A stretch of DNA of 64,000 nt, taken from positions 93,693,849 through 93,757,848 of the forward strand of contig NC_050104.1 of the NCBI RefSeq assembly GCF_902167145.1, in the 5' to 3' direction. Below, one piece after another: positions 31,417 to 44,121 of the stretch (positions are counted from its first letter, which is position 1; every line of letters begins with the position of its first letter). The notes below the pieces were generated by a model. It searched no databases. It was given only the letters and a program-made list of their open reading frames with translations, and was not told the origin of the DNA. Source of the DNA: Zea mays. Its lineage: Eukaryota > Streptophyta > Magnoliopsida > Poales > Poaceae. The translations under genes were made by a program, and so were the position numbers.

Positions 31417-34235
31417 TGTAACATCCCAAAAATTCAACCTGAGGTTTGGAACCCTAATTCCCCCCCTATTTATCTCTCCCTAAACTCCACCCCATAGGTC
31501 TTCTCATCATATGCATACACCTTTTTTGATTAAAAGCACCTCACATAGATTATATTTTTTTAGCACCTAAGATTATTTAGTTAATTAATTGCTAAAGAAG
31601 AAAGGAGATAAAAGAAATAGAAATAGGAAATGAAAATAAGAAATAAAAAAAGAGAAACCTTCCCCCCTGGCTGGGCCGATTCCCGGCCCATACCCGCGAC
31701 CTCCCTCTTCCCGCGCTCGCGACTTTCCCACCCTCTCGGCCCACCTCCGGCCTGCTCCCTCGCGTGCGCGCTCACTCTCGCTGACAAGCCGACCCCACCC
31801 TCCAGCCGCACTCACCTTCGCTCTCTCGCGCCCTCGCATCGCTGACAAGCCGGCCCTGCCAGTCAGCCACCCTATCGTCCTCGCCGCGCGCGGCTTCAGC
31901 GCGATCGCCGCCGGCCACCGTCCTCTCCCCCTCCCCGCCTGCACTCGCAGCACAGAGAAGTTGACACCGCTTCGTCCTCACTCGTTGTGGTCGCGTCCTC
32001 GCACGGCACCGCCCCACCGTGAGGTCCCGTCGCCGCCGCTGTGCACCATTACTCCGTCGCTGTGCACCTCACCGGCGTCCACCTAACACCGCTGCTCCCC
32101 TCCCCTCGAGTGCCTATAAAAAGGCTGCCCCGAGCTCCTCCATGACCCGCACCGGCCTCGGCCACTCTTCTACTCCCTCCCCGAGGTCCACCGCACCAGC
32201 TTCGCTGCCCCTCCCTCTGCTCCGGTAAACCCCTCCTCCTTTTCGCCCCCCACTCTCTGGTTGTTCAGCGAGAAATTCACTAGGCTCAACAGCTTCCCCA
32301 CACCACCGCGGGCTCGGAACACCGCTCCCCAGCCCCCGTTCACCACCCAAGCCTCACCGACAAAGATTCCAGCCACGGAGCTCCGCCACCCCACCGTGAT
32401 CAGCTCCCTCCTAGCCTCCTCTGGCAAAATTGGACCCACCCTTAAGCTCGCCAGCCCCTCCTCGTGCTAGGGCGCCTGCCCGATGCCCAGGAACTAGGTC
32501 ATCGGCGGCGAATCGCCGTGAACCCGCCGGTGGCCGGGTTTTCCCCCGCGGGTTGGCCGGTTCGCCCCTGCGCCGTCGGCCGCTGACGCTGTCTCCCCTC
32601 CCGCTCTCCCTGGCACGTGGGCCCCGTGACCCCGCGCCGTTTCCTCGCGCACCCACGCCGTTTGCGCTCGCGCCCGCTTGCGCCCCTGCACCCGGCTGGG
32701 CCGGAATTCACCCCCCCCCCGGCCCACCAGAGCCGAAAATCCTTTTCCTTTTTCTTTTCCATCTTTTTCCCCTTTAGTTATTTATATCTTGATATTTTAT
32801 GTACCAAAAATTATCCAAACACTTTCTAAGTCACATAAAATGATAATGTTAGGAATTTGACACACTCCACTCAGTAAACCACTGTTTGATGTATTGTTTA
32901 TTGCCTGTTTTACTAGAAGAAGCGGGGACCGTCGATCCGGAACCCGTAGCCCCGGAAGAAGGGCAGGAGCCCAACCTCTCGGAGATAAATCTCTTGTGCT
33001 AGGAAAGCTTCGACGAAGGCAAGTCCATCCTTCCCTTGATGCATAATTTACCTATTCTTTCTACCACTACCTAAGCCGAGATTACAAGATGGAATATTTG
33101 CATTATGAGCAGAGAGATAGCTCGCATTTACAAACATCTTTTGGATACAAAATATGGGATGGGAAAAAGGGCAGTGTGTTTCACTAAGTAAGGTTTTCAA
33201 AAAGTGTGCGATGAAGGGTATTCACCCTCATCACCTTGTAAGTGGGATGATCAGGGACTCCCTGGTTTAGGGGAGGGCCTAAGGTGAAGGCTCAGCTGGT
33301 TTAGGTGTGAGCAGAAGGATTGTCCCCTCACATAAGGACCGGTTTGTCATCCTTCACTACCTGTACTCATGATAAGTACAACCACTCGAGACTGTGTGGG
33401 CAGTCACTCAATCTGAACTCATACGGTCCAACCCCAGGGTTATGAAGGCTGGGGAGCACCGGGAGGATAAGGAGGGGGAATGTTTTGTCCGGTTTGGACA
33501 TGGCGGTGGCCTGACTCCTTCCGGTATAACTGTTAAGGTTAGGACGTGCGAGGAAAGAAAGAGACCCGGCATTCGGGTCTCACGATGGTGAGATCACAGA
33601 AACCGGACTAGTGGGTAAAGTGTATCCCTCTGCGCAGAGTTCAAACCTATTCGAATAGTTTGTGTCCACTGGAATGGACGGGTCTGGTAGGGTATGACAA
33701 TTAGTGTGTTTTACAACCTCCGGGAAGAAGGGAATGTGTGTGTGAATGCGTTCTTGGAAAAGAAAACGATGCCACGAGAGCGGGAAGCTCAGTGGTGGTT
33801 GAGTATTGTGTTGTTTCTATTTCCTTGGGAAAAACCCTAAAAGTACTGCCTTTCTCTAAGAAAAAGAAGAGTGACTTCAACTCCACCATATAAAGCATGT
33901 ATGATATAGGTCCCTTTCTCTTTACGGGAGCGGGATGGGCTTGCGGAATACCTAGTGTATTCACCCAGATTTATTTATGTTTTTTTCAGCAGCCGAAGAC
34001 TTCTTTTCTGCTATGCTTGATTGAGAGGGCTGTGTCTGCACCCAGTTCTGCCTGTGGCTTGGGCTAGTGTATCTTCTACTGCGCTTTGTATTCTGGCTCT
34101 CTCTCGAGCTTGTACCCCGGTATTTTAATAACCTTGATTCGAACTCTGTATTATTTGAAGTAAGGAATGTGGTTACTAGCCTCCTGGGACTAGTAATTGT
34201 ATCACATTTGAGTCCCAATGGATCGAGACGCTTCA
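31417..34235 (+). repeat. 5' LTR of Gypsy B
   Basis: From TGTAACATCCC to GACGCTTCA. It includes a very G/C-rich block (about 31660-32740) with many CpG, a TATA box at 32115, and an A/T-rich second half. The many overlapping ORFs in the G/C-rich block lack known motifs and are considered spurious. Confidence 0.92.
32115..32124 (+). promoter_or_regulatory. TATA box of Gypsy B 5' LTR
   Basis: TATAAAAAGG in the context TGCCTATAAAAAGGCTGCC, inside the G/C-rich block. The same box is kept at 40525 in the 3' LTR. Confidence 0.75.
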
Positions 34236-34237
34236 GG

Positions 34238-34250
34238 TGGTATCAGAGCC
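34238..34250 (+). other. Primer binding site of Gypsy B (initiator tRNA-Met)
   Basis: TGGTATCAGAGCC two bases after the LTR end. Confidence 0.9.
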
Positions 34251-34375
34251 ATAGGACTGGCCGTAGGTCGCAGTCCTGACCTTAAAAGTTTGCCTTAAAA
34301 GAAAATACCTCTTACCCCAAGAAAAATCTTCTCTCCTTTCCCTGATATTAACAGACCCCTCTTTTCCTATTCCAG

Positions 34376-35230
34376 ATGGAAGACTCTCTGGTCATTAGGA
34401 CATACTACTGCTTAGAGGTGGAAGGTTTCCCACATCTGTTGCGAAGTTGTGCGCTTCGCATGGGGATCCGCAAGAAGCCAGAATATGTCTGGAAGGAATA
34501 TCTCGAGAATGGAATGGAGAAGTGCTCTATGTTAGTCTACCTGGGAGAAAGCCGAAGCTACCCAAACCACCCTCCTTTCCAAGTCACTTTCACCGGACAC
34601 CGCTTCCCAGACACTTGCCAAAATGTTGCCCGAAAAGCCCTCCGACAGCTATGCCAGAACTACTGTAGAAATGCCATTGAAACCCCCCTTCACTACTTTC
34701 CACCCAGCAACAAAAATACCCCTGCCTGGAGGAAAAGACTTCAGGCTCTATCAGGAAGAGATCCTACCGAGGACAACCCCACCATCGTCTACATGGCCGG
34801 ATACCTCCATACTCTCGATAACCAATATGATGACCTTTCCTCCCACTGCACTTACCTAAACTCCCGGGTGGAAAGCCTGGAGCAACAAGTCAAGGAACTT
34901 AAAAGGGAAAAGGCGTCCCTCCAAGAGAGTCTCGAAATAGCAGAAGGCGAGGAAACCAACACTCGTGAATCCTACCGAACCCTGAAGATGGATTACGACA
35001 AGAAGCTAAAGAAGCTCGCCCCCGCGAAGAAAATCCGAAAGAAGACCAGAAACCAAGGATGCCAGACGGAGCAGAAGGAGGAAGCCCCTCTAGCCCTACC
35101 TCCTACCAGGATAGAAAACTCGTCTGACACCGAGGCTATGTCCCTAACTAGCCTTGATGACCTCCTCAAGGAATTTGGGGACACTTTAGAAAAGGAGTTC
35201 GGGAGTACCTTAGATAACACTCGCGTGTAA
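34376..35230 (+). CDS. Gypsy B extra ORF upstream of gag (orf0-like), 284 residues, intact
   Basis: An unbroken reading frame between the primer site and gag, in the same orientation. The N-terminal half (residues 1-135) has aromatic and cysteine residues and no motif I can name, with stretches such as RKKPEYVWKEYLENGMEKC and RKALRQLCQNYC. Residues 160-225 form a strong predicted coiled coil (LEQQVKELKREKASLQESLE, then KKLKKL), followed by a basic patch (KKIRKKTRNQ) and an acidic tail. It ends 107 bases before the gag ATG. Comparable ORFs upstream of gag are reported in grass Gypsy elements of the RIRE3/RIRE8 type (from memory). The function is unknown. It is the only intact ORF of this element. 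Confidence 0.7.
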   Translation: MEDSLVIRTYYCLEVEGFPHLLRSCALRMGIRKKPEYVWKEYLENGMEKCSMLVYLGESRSYPNHPPFQVTFTGHRFPDTCQNVARKALRQLCQNYCRNAIETPLHYFPPSNKNTPAWRKRLQALSGRDPTEDNPTIVYMAGYLHTLDNQYDDLSSHCTYLNSRVESLEQQVKELKREKASLQESLEIAEGEETNTRESYRTLKMDYDKKLKKLAPAKKIRKKTRNQGCQTEQKEEAPLALPPTRIENSSDTEAMSLTSLDDLLKEFGDTLEKEFGSTLDNTRV

Positions 35231-35336
35231 TGCGACTTGTGGTAACTGTATGCTGTAATGAACTTGTGTAATGAATAAAATAACTTGGTTGAAAAAAATG
35301 GGCATATGCATAGTAGTAACTCTTTTCCCCTGGCAG

Positions 35337-36316
35337 ATGGCTTCAGATAAAACCACGCCTACCGCCTCCGGGATTGGAGCAGGGTTTCCCCTATGAGCGG
35401 AAGGAGAAGCTGGCGGAGAAGGGAGTGAGACCCACCTCCCCGCACCTCCGGAGCTGCCATTAGATTTAGCCCAAGTTATAGCCAATCAAACCCGACTCAT
35501 TGAAGTCCTCACTAGAAGTCTGGAGAATCAGCACCCAAATGGTGGAAGACCACAGGACATGATGGGAGATTTTCTGAGGCTCAAGCCTCCCACGTTCGCT
35601 GGGTCCAGCAATCCCCTCGATGCCAACGACTGGCTGCGCACGATAAAAATGAAATTAGAAGCCATCGGGTGCCCAGAAAATCAACGTGTTCAATTGGCTG
35701 CTCATCAACTTTCTGGGATGGCCCTAGCATGGTGGGATACCTTCAGCACTACCGTCAGAGATGCTACCTGGGCAGAATTTGAAACTGCTTTCCGTGAGCA
35801 CCATGTACCCCATGGGATCGTTCAGCTCAAGGAAGATGAATTTCAGGAACTAACTCAAGGAGGAAGATCTGTCAGTGAGTACGTTCACAAATTCACAGAA
35901 TTGGCTCGCTATGCGCCTGACGATGTCAGCACAGAAGCCAAAAGGATGGCTCGTTTTCTGAAAGGACTAAGACCAGAACTCAAGACCATCCTTGCCAGCC
36001 AAGATTTCCTTAGCTTCTCGCACCTCTCCAATAAAGCCATACAAGTGGAAAGGGCAAAGGAAGAAGAAAAAGGTCACCTCAAGAGGAAATTCCAAGTTCT
36101 CCGAGCTCAGCAGCAAGACCGGCACCAGAGAGCTCGATCCTTCGGGTTTCCACCTAAGGGACCAAGCTTCAATAGACCAGTTGGACCCACTCCGTCATGT
36201 TTCAACCAGTAGAGTTAGAGCTCCTTTCAGGCCCCCTCGGTCGCAAGCAACCAACCACCAGCAAATGCATGTTGGCACTGCGGAGACCCCAGTCACTTCA
36301 AGAATAACTGCCCCAG
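35337..36316 (+). pseudogene. Gypsy B gag, broken
   Basis: An ATG at 35337 starts MASDKTTPTASGIGAGFPL, followed by a TGA at about 35394. The same frame continues, with an open stretch from 35559 to 36212. The capsid core has DANDWLRTIKMKLEAIGC, LAWWDTFSTT and TWAEFETAFREHHVPHGI. Stops occur at about 36210 and 36216. The nucleocapsid knuckle [14 protein letters not shown] (36270-36311) is complete in this frame. The pol frame lies one base away, so a shift between gag and pol occurs at about 36320-36440. Whether that shift is programmed or a mutation cannot be told. Confidence 0.85.
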
Positions 36317-39300
36317 TTGAAAGCACTAGGACCTACCTACTCCAACTCGGTGAATGGCCCCAAGAATACCTCGGCACCTGCCTCCAAGGCACTCTTCTCC
36401 AACAGTCAGCAGAGCAAGACCCAGTATCAGGGCAGAGCACGAGTTAACCACGTCAATGCTCAGGAGGCTCAGCAAGCTCCGGGAGTAGTGCTCGGTGAGT
36501 TCCTTATCGAATTTACTCCCGCTACTGTACTTTTTGATTCAGGAGCATCCCATTCATTTGTAGCCACTAGTTTTGTGGAAAAGCATGGCATCCCCTCTAC
36601 GCACCTAGAAATCCCATTGGTCACCCGAACCCCAGGGTTAGACCATCTATGCCAGCTCAAATGCTCCCAAGTCAGAATTATTTTAAGTGGGGTAGTGTTT
36701 TTGGCAGACTTAACCGTCTTGCCATCCCAAGGGATTGATGTGATCCTAGGAATGGATTGGCTAACTAAGCACAAGGGCATCATAAGTTGCGCAAGCAGGA
36801 CCGTTCTTCTCACTGACCGCCAAGGAAAATCAGTTTCTTGTCAGGCTCAACCACCCGCCAACGATCCAATGATGTTTAATCTAGTAGCAGAAAGTATATC
36901 CGTAATAGAAGAATTCATGGATGTATTCCTAGAAGAGTTGCCAGGAATGCCGCCTAAAAGAGGAGTGGAGTTCTACATAGATCTAATTCCTAGCACTACG
37001 CCCATTGCAAAGAGACCATACCGCATGGCTCCCACAGAGTTAGCAGAATTAAAACTCTAGATTGCAGAGCTGCAACAAAAAGGGTACATCCGTCCCAGCT
37101 CATCTCCTTGGGGAGCACCCATCCTTTTCGTCACCAAAAAGGATGGAAGTATGAGGATGTGTATTGATTACCGATCCTTGAATGAGGTTACAATCAAAAA
37201 CAAGTATCCACTCCCTCGGATCGACGATCTCTTCGACCAGCTACAAGGAGCCAAATATTTCTCCAAGATAGACCTAAGATCTGGATATCACCAGCGAAGA
37301 ATCAAGGAAGCAAATATTTAGAAGACTGCATTCGTCATCCGATATGGACAATATGAGTTCACAGTAATGCCTTTCAGACTAACGAACGCACCTGCCTTTT
37401 TCATGAACCTCATGAATAAGGTATTCATGGAAGAACTGGATAAGTTTGTCGTAGTCTTCATCGACGACATCCTTATCTACTCTAAGAATCGCAAAGACCA
37501 TGAGTGTCACCTCCGGATCATCCTCGAAAGACTCAGATCACATCAACTCTATGCTAAGCTCAGCAAATGTGAATTCTGGTTAGAAAAGATAGCCTTCCTT
37601 GGGCATATCTTGACTGCAGAAGGAATAGAGGTAGACCCGTCCAAGGTAGAAGCAGTATCAAAATGGAAGCAGCCATCCAACGTCAGTGAAGTTCGAAGCT
37701 TTCTGGGAATGGAAGGATATTACCGCTGCTTTATCAAGGGATTCTCCAGCATAGCAAGACCTATGACCGAACTCCTCAAGAAAGACAATAAGTTTGTGTG
37801 GACCTCGAAGTGTGAGGAAAGTTTCCAGATCATAAAGGAAAAGCTCACGACCGCGCCCGTTTTAACACTACCGGATATACACCAGGATTTTGTCATCTTT
37901 TGTGATGCTTCAAGGCAAGGCTTAGGGTGTGTCCTGATGCTAAATGAGAAAGTTATTGCTTATGCATCACGCTTACTCAAGCCGCATGAGCAGAATTATC
38001 CCACCCACGATTTGGAATTGGCAGCCATAGTGCATGCCCTGAAAATATGGAGGCACTACCTAATTGGGAACAAATGCCACATCTTCACCGATCACAAGAG
38101 TCTGAAATATATCTTCACTCAGCCAGATCTCAACCTCCATCAGAGAAGATGGCTAGAACTGATAAAAGAATATGACCTTGAGATCCATTACCACCCCGGA
38201 AAGGCCAACGTGGTAGCAGACGCCCTCAGCCGAAAACCTTTCGGGATAAAGGGAACCAACTTTTTAGAATATTGAAGAAGGAATCAGCTCAGCTGAATGC
38301 ATGTCTAGGAAATAACGGCAGCCTAGAAGTCAAGCCAATGTTAGAAGACCTCATATGCAAAGCTCAACGCCTGGACACGGAAACAGCAAGACTTATGGCA
38401 AAAGCTCGCAAAGAACAACTTCCGGACCTCAGGACAGATGAACAAGGAGTCCTTTGGTTCAAGAACCGTGTGTGTGTGCCAAAAGGAGAGGCACGAGAAG
38501 TCCTGCTCAATGAAGCTCACAACTCAGCCTACTCCATCCACCCAGGAACCACCAAGATGTACCTAGACCTCAAAACCAGATACTGGTGGAGAGGGATGAA
38601 GAAAGAAATAGCATAGTATGTGGCCCGGTGTGACACTTGCCAACGAACAAAAGCCGAGCACCAGAAACCTGCAGGCCTATTGCAACCCCTCCCAGTGCCC
38701 GAATGGAAGTGGGAGGAAATAGGCATGGATTTTGTAACCGGACTACCCCGGACGCAAAAAGGGAATGACTCTATCTGGGTAATAATAGACCGTCTTACCA
38801 AGGTAGCCCACTTCATCCCAGTGAAAACCACCTTTGGAGGAGCCACCCTTGCCCGGATATATCTTAAAGAAATAGTTAGACTCAATGGTATCCCTCGGAA
38901 GATAGTGTCAGACAGAGGGACACAGTTTACTTCAAAATTTTGGGAGAGCCTTCAGCAAGCTATAGGCACCAAGTTAGATTTCAGCACCGCCTATCACCCC
39001 CAGTCAGATGGTTAGACGGAAATGGTCAACAAGGTCCTAAAGGATCTATTAAGAGCCTGTGTGTTGACGTTCGACAGAAACTGGGAGTCCAGTTTGCCGT
39101 ATGCCGAATTCTCATATAACAACAGCCATTAGGCCAGTATCAAGATGTCACCGTTCGAAGCGTTGTACGGACGAAAGTGCCAGACCCCCCCTAATGTGGT
39201 CTAACGTAGGGGAAAAGACACTGAAAGGACCTGCCTTCATTAAAGAGGCCGAAGAGAAAGTTGCCCTGATCCGCAAAAGATTACTTGAAGCTCAGAGTCG

Positions 39301-39774
39301 ACAGAAAAGTTATGCAGACAACAGATGGAGAGAACTCAGATTTGAGGAAGGAGACTTCGTATACCTCAAGGTCTCCCCGATGCGTGGTGTCAAAAGGTTC
39401 CAAATGAAAGGAAAGCTAGCACCGCGATTCATCGGCCCCTATCCCATCATTGGCAGAGTGGGACCCGCAGCATACCGCCTCGAATTACCAGAATCCATGT
39501 CAGATATCCACAATGTGTTTCATGTGTCCCAGCTCTGTAAGTGCCTGCAAGTACCAGAGAGCCACATCAAGGCAGAGACAATCCAAATTCAAAAAGGTCT
39601 CCAGTACCGGGAAAAGCCAATAAAGATTCTTGACTCAGCAGTCCGAAAGACCCGCAACTCAGAAGTAAGACTCTGTAAAGTTCAGTGGAGCAGAGAAGGA
39701 GAAGAGGAAGCTACCTGGGAAAGCAAGGACTCTTTGAGGAGGGAATACCCTTACCTTTTCTCGAACCCCGTCTA
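36317..39774 (+). pseudogene. Gypsy B pol: protease, RT, RNase H, integrase, chromodomain, broken
   Basis: The protease has an intact [11 protein letters not shown] (about 36530). A TAG at 37058 interrupts the protease-RT linker. RT ([20 protein letters not shown] at about 37150) has a TAG at 37329 or nearby, and its catalytic box [13 protein letters not shown] (about 37450) is intact. RNase H ends at about 38240 (ADALSRKP). A shift near 38260 leads into integrase: zinc motif (H...H, CDTCQ), core acids in MDFVTGL and VSDRGTQF. A TAG directly precedes the TEMVN segment that carries the catalytic Glu (about 39014). A further TAG falls near 39129, and an extra base in a C-run near 39185 shifts the last frame. 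The C-terminal chromodomain-like tail ends at 39774. Confidence 0.88.
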
Positions 39775-39797
39775 AATCTCGAGGGCGAGATTCCTTT

Positions 39798-39811
39798 AAG
39801 TGGGGTAGGTT
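39798..39811 (+). other. Polypurine tract of Gypsy B
   Basis: AAGTGGGGTAGGTT immediately before the 3' LTR TG at 39812. Confidence 0.7.
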
Positions 39812-42673
39812 TGTAACATCCCAAAAATTCAACCTGAGGTTTGGAACCCTAATTCCCACATATTTATCTCTCCCTAAACTCCACCCCATAGGTCTTCTCA
39901 TCATATGCATACACCTTGTTTGATTAAAAGCACCTCACATAGATTATATTTTTTTAGCACCTAAGATTATTTAGTTAATTAATTGCTAAAGAAGAAAGGA
40001 GATAAAATAAATAGAAATAGGAAATGAAAATAAGAAATAAAAAAGAGAAACCTTCCCCCTGGCTGGGTCGATTCCCGGCCCATACCCGCGACCTCCCTCT
40101 TCCCGCGCTCGCGACTTTCCCCCCCTCTCGGCCCACCTCCGGCCTGCTCCCTCGCGCGCGCCAGCCCGCTCCGCGTGCGCGCTCACTCTCGCTGACAAGC
40201 CTACCCCACCCACTAGCCGCACTCACCTTCGCTCTCTCGTGCCCGCGCATCGCTGACAAGCCGGCCCCGCCAGTCAGCCACCCTATCGTCCTCGCCACGT
40301 GCGGCTTCAGCGCAATCGCCGCATGCCACCATCCTCTCCCCTCCCCACCTACACTCGCTGCACAGAGAAGTTGACACCACTTCGTCCTGGCTCGCTGTGG
40401 TCGTGTCCTCGCACGGCACCGCCCCACCATGAGGTCCCGTTGCCGCCGTTGTGCACCATTACTCCGTCGCTGTGCACCTCACCGGCGTCCACCTAACACC
40501 GCTGCTCCCCTCCCCTCGGGCACCTATAAAAAGGCTGCCCCGAGCTCCTCCATGGCCCGCACCGGCCTCGGCCACTCTTCTTCTCCCTCCCCGAGCTCCA
40601 CCGCACCAGCTCCGCCGCCCCTCCCTCCGCTCCGGTAAACCCCTTCTCCTTCCCTCCCTCCCCACTCTCTGGTTGTTCAGCGAGAAATTCACTAGGCTTA
40701 ACAGCTTCGCCACACCACCGCAGGCTCGGAACACCGCTCCCCTGCCCCCGATCACCACCCAAGCCTCACCGGCGACGATTCCCGCCACGGAGCTCTACCA
40801 CCCCACCATGATCAGCTCCCTCCCAGCCTCCTCTGGCAAAATTGGACCCACCCTTAAGCTCGCCAACCCCTCCTCGTGCTAGGGCACCTGCCCGATGCCC
40901 AGGAACCGGGTCATTGGTAGCGAATCACCGTGAACCCGCCGTTGGCCGGGTTTTCCCCCGTGGGTCAGCCGGTTCGCCCCTGCCCCATCGACCACTGACG
41001 CCATCTCCCCTCCGGCTCTCCCTGGCGCGTGGGCCCCGTGACCCCGCGCCGTTTGCTCGCGCGCCCGTGCCGTTTCTCGCCCGTGGGCCGTGCTGGGCCG
41101 GCGCGCTCGCGCCCGCGCGCGCCCCTGCACCCGGCTAGGCCGGAATTCGCCCCCTCGGCCCACCAGAGCCGAAAATCTTTTTTCTTTTTCTTTTCCATCT
41201 TTTCCCCTTTAGTTATTTATATCTTGATATTTTATGTACCAAAAATTATCCAAACACTTTCTAAGTCACATAAAATGATAATGTTAGGAATTTGACACAC
41301 TCCACTCACTAAACCACTGTTTGATGTATTGTTTATTGCGTGTTTTACTAGAAGAAGCGGGGATCGTCGATCCGGAACCCGTAGCCCCGGAAGAAGGGCA
41401 GGAGCCTGACCTCCCAGAGATAAATCTTTTGTGCCAGGAAAGCTTCGACGAAGGCATGTCCATCCTTCCCTTGATGCATAATTTACCTATTCTTTCTACC
41501 ACTACCTAAGTCGGGATTACGAGATGGAATATTTGCATTGTGAGCAGAGAGATAGCCTGCACTTACAAACATCTTTTGGATACAAAATGTGGGATGGGAA
41601 AAAGGGCAGTGTGTTTCACTAAGTAAGGTTTTCAAAAAGTGTGCGATGAAGGGTATTCACCCTCATCACCTTGTGAGTGGGATGATCAGGGACTCCTTGG
41701 TTTAGGGGAGGGCCTAAGGTGAAGGCTCAGCTGGTTTAGGTGTGAGCAGAAGGATTGTCCCCTCACATAAGGACTGGTTTGTCATCCTTCACTACCTGTA
41801 CTCATGATAAGTACAACCACTCGAGACTGTGTGGGCAGTCACTCAATCTGAACTCGTACGGTCCAACCCCAGGGTTATGAAGGCTGGGGAGCACCGTGAG
41901 GATAAGGAGGGGGAATGTTTTGTCCGGTTTGGACATGGCGGTGGCCTGACTCCTTCCGGTATAACCGTTAAGGTTAGGACGTGCGAGGAAAGAAAGAGAT
42001 CCGGCATTCGGGTCTCACGACGGTGAGATCGCAGAAACCGAACTAGTGGGTAAAGTGTACCCCTCTGCGCAGATTTCAAACCTATTTGAATAGTCCGTGT
42101 CCACTGGAATGGACGAGTCTGGTAGGGTATGACAATTAGTGTGTTTTACAACCTCCGGGAAGAAGGGAATGTGTGTGTGTGAATGCGTTCTTGGAAAAGA
42201 AAACGATGCCACGGGAACGGGAAGCTCAGTGGTGGTTGAGTATTGTGTTGTTTCTATTTCCTTGGGAAAACCCCTAAAAGTACTGCCTTTCTCTGAGAAA
42301 AAGAAGAGTGACTTCAACTCCACCATATAAAGCATGTATGATATAGGTCCCTTTCTCTTTACGGGAGCGGGATGGGCTTGCGGAATACCTAGTGTATTCA
42401 CCCAGATTTATTTATGTTTTTTTTCAGCAGCCGAAGACTTCTTTTCTGCTATGCTTGATTGAGAGGGTTGTGTCTGCACCCAGTTCTGCCTGTGGCTTGG
42501 GCTAGTGTATCTTCTACTGCGCTTTGTATTCTGGCTCTCTCTCGAGCTTGTACCCCGGTATTGTAATAACCTTGATTCGAACTCTGTACTATTTGAAGTA
42601 AGGAATGTTGTTACTAGCCTCCTGGGACTAGTAATTGTATCACATTTGAGTCCCAAAGGATCGGGACGCTTCA
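39812..42673 (+). repeat. 3' LTR of Gypsy B
   Basis: 2862 bases from TGTAACATCCC to GACGCTTCA, followed by GCTAC (42674-42678). It includes the TATA box TATAAAAAGG at 40525 and the G/C-rich block 40060-41160. Confidence 0.93.
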
Positions 42674-42678
42674 GCTAC

Positions 42679-44121
42679 ATGTGTTTGATAAAATGACTAA
42701 ACATGTGAATTGTGTGTATATGTATGTGGTTATGTGCGAGATATGAGGAGAGAAACCCCTGGGCTCTGATGGTGAAGAACCGAAACCCATGTGAACATTA
42801 TTAAGTGTTCGGTAGAAGGACCGAACCTAAAACCATCGCCGTGGTTGTGGACGTCGCTTTGAGTTTAGTCATGGTAAGTCGATCCGTTGTTTTTGTTAGT
42901 CGGATAAATAGTTTATTTGTATGGATGCATTGGTCACAATCATCAGCTTGTTTGTAGCATACGTATTATGGTTCTAATCAATTTAATAATATGTTCGGTA
43001 GAAAGCGGGAGCCTAAGTCATCGTTGTTTTTGTGGAATTTATGGCGGATTAGTAATTGTACTATGATTTGTTACTACTACTCATCGAGTTATTAGTGGAT
43101 ATGATAGATGATGTCCGCCTTACATAGCGGTCTAGGCATTGGGAGTGACAATAGTATCTTAACATCTAATATATTACGTTCATATTGCATTATCTACACA
43201 GATTATACGTTAGCTGTTTGATAACTTGTTCTTTCTAAAATTCCTTTCTGTTGTCCTTCCCATAGCATATTTAGTGCTTGCTATTGGGACTGCCTATCTA
43301 TTGGTAGTTATGTAAATAGTTTAGTGAAGTAAACCATGTTTTCTGTGAAAGTGTTATATATAAAAGTTGTGGATAACTTCTTTATCTTGCTTGTGCTAAA
43401 ATTTCATGATCATAGGTCTAGTAGTTTAGGAGTTATGATTTTTTCAAGTCCAGTTTCTGAATCTGTTCAAATTCTGTACAGGTTTCGAAAATTGGATTGT
43501 TCGGCTAAGCTAAACTGAGAATCAGCCTTTAGTAATTATAGAATAGTTGTAGTACTTTTTTTAAGTTTTCCAACAAATTTTGGATCACCCTTTTTGGTGG
43601 TCTAGAGACCAAGTTACAGCTGTTTGAACTATAGAGTCTGAATCTGTCCAAATCTAGATAGAGAAGTCTGTTTGTATTAACTGACTTTGATATTCATTGA
43701 ATTAACCTGAGATGTTTATAAATTAATTGTAGAAAATTCTACTAGCTTTCGAAAAGTCTAGGATCACCTGAATTGAATGTTTGAGACCCCAGTTCTGGAT
43801 TTTTGAAGTGAGTAGTCGAATTCTGTCCAAATCTGGACAAAATTTATGTTTAGTTCGGTTTGACCTTTCTAAATGTCGAATCTTGTTGTGATGGTAATAC
43901 AAAAGTTATAGATAAATTCATAAGCTTTCTAAAACGTCTTAGTTTACTATTTTTAGATGAATATCGTGTGAGTTATGAATAAAACAACTGACTGTTGTAC
44001 TGCTGTCCAAAATCAGCAAGCGTTAAGTTGATTTATTGAAGTTACTCTTGTTTGGCTAGGTTGGATTAGTCAATTCTTGATCTTTGATTGATGACAACTT
44101 GTTGCATATGAAGTGTTTATT
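42679..44121 (+). repeat. LTR D, right part
   Basis: Continues directly after the GCTAC duplication. It is A/T-rich and non-coding, with the repetitive feel of Gypsy LTRs. It includes several related stretches of the type GAATCTGTCCAAAT / TTCAAATTCTGTACAG (43450-43850). It ends where the G/C-rich Huck-like sequence begins. The junction is placed at a TTATT (44117-44121) that also flanks the other end of the Huck-like element at 63874. This placement is tentative, because TTATT is common in A/T-rich DNA. Confidence 0.5.

Larger units (their letters stand above)
31417..42673 (+). mobile_element. Gypsy B: chromovirus-type Ty3/Gypsy element with extra ORF
   Basis: 11.26 kb, with LTRs of 2819 and 2862 bases, a GCTAC duplication, a tRNA-Met primer site, an intact extra ORF upstream of gag, gag, pol and a chromodomain-like C-terminus (EEEATWESKDSLRREYPYLF). 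The LTRs differ by about 4 percent over a 300-base stretch compared by eye, suggesting about 1.5 million years (inference from the grass LTR rate). Pol is closed by several CAG-to-TAG-type stops. Lineage: Del/Tekay-like chromovirus, distinct from Gypsy A. Confidence 0.9.

Noticed and set aside
31585..32777. Several overlapping ORFs in the G/C-rich part of Gypsy B LTR (also 39975-41295)
   Set aside because: Present in both LTRs, in many frames, rich in Arg, Pro, Ser and Gly; explained by base composition.
34238..34250. tRNA-like sequence TGGTATCAGAGCC
   Set aside because: It is a primer binding site complementary to a tRNA 3' end, not a tRNA gene; no cloverleaf surrounds it.
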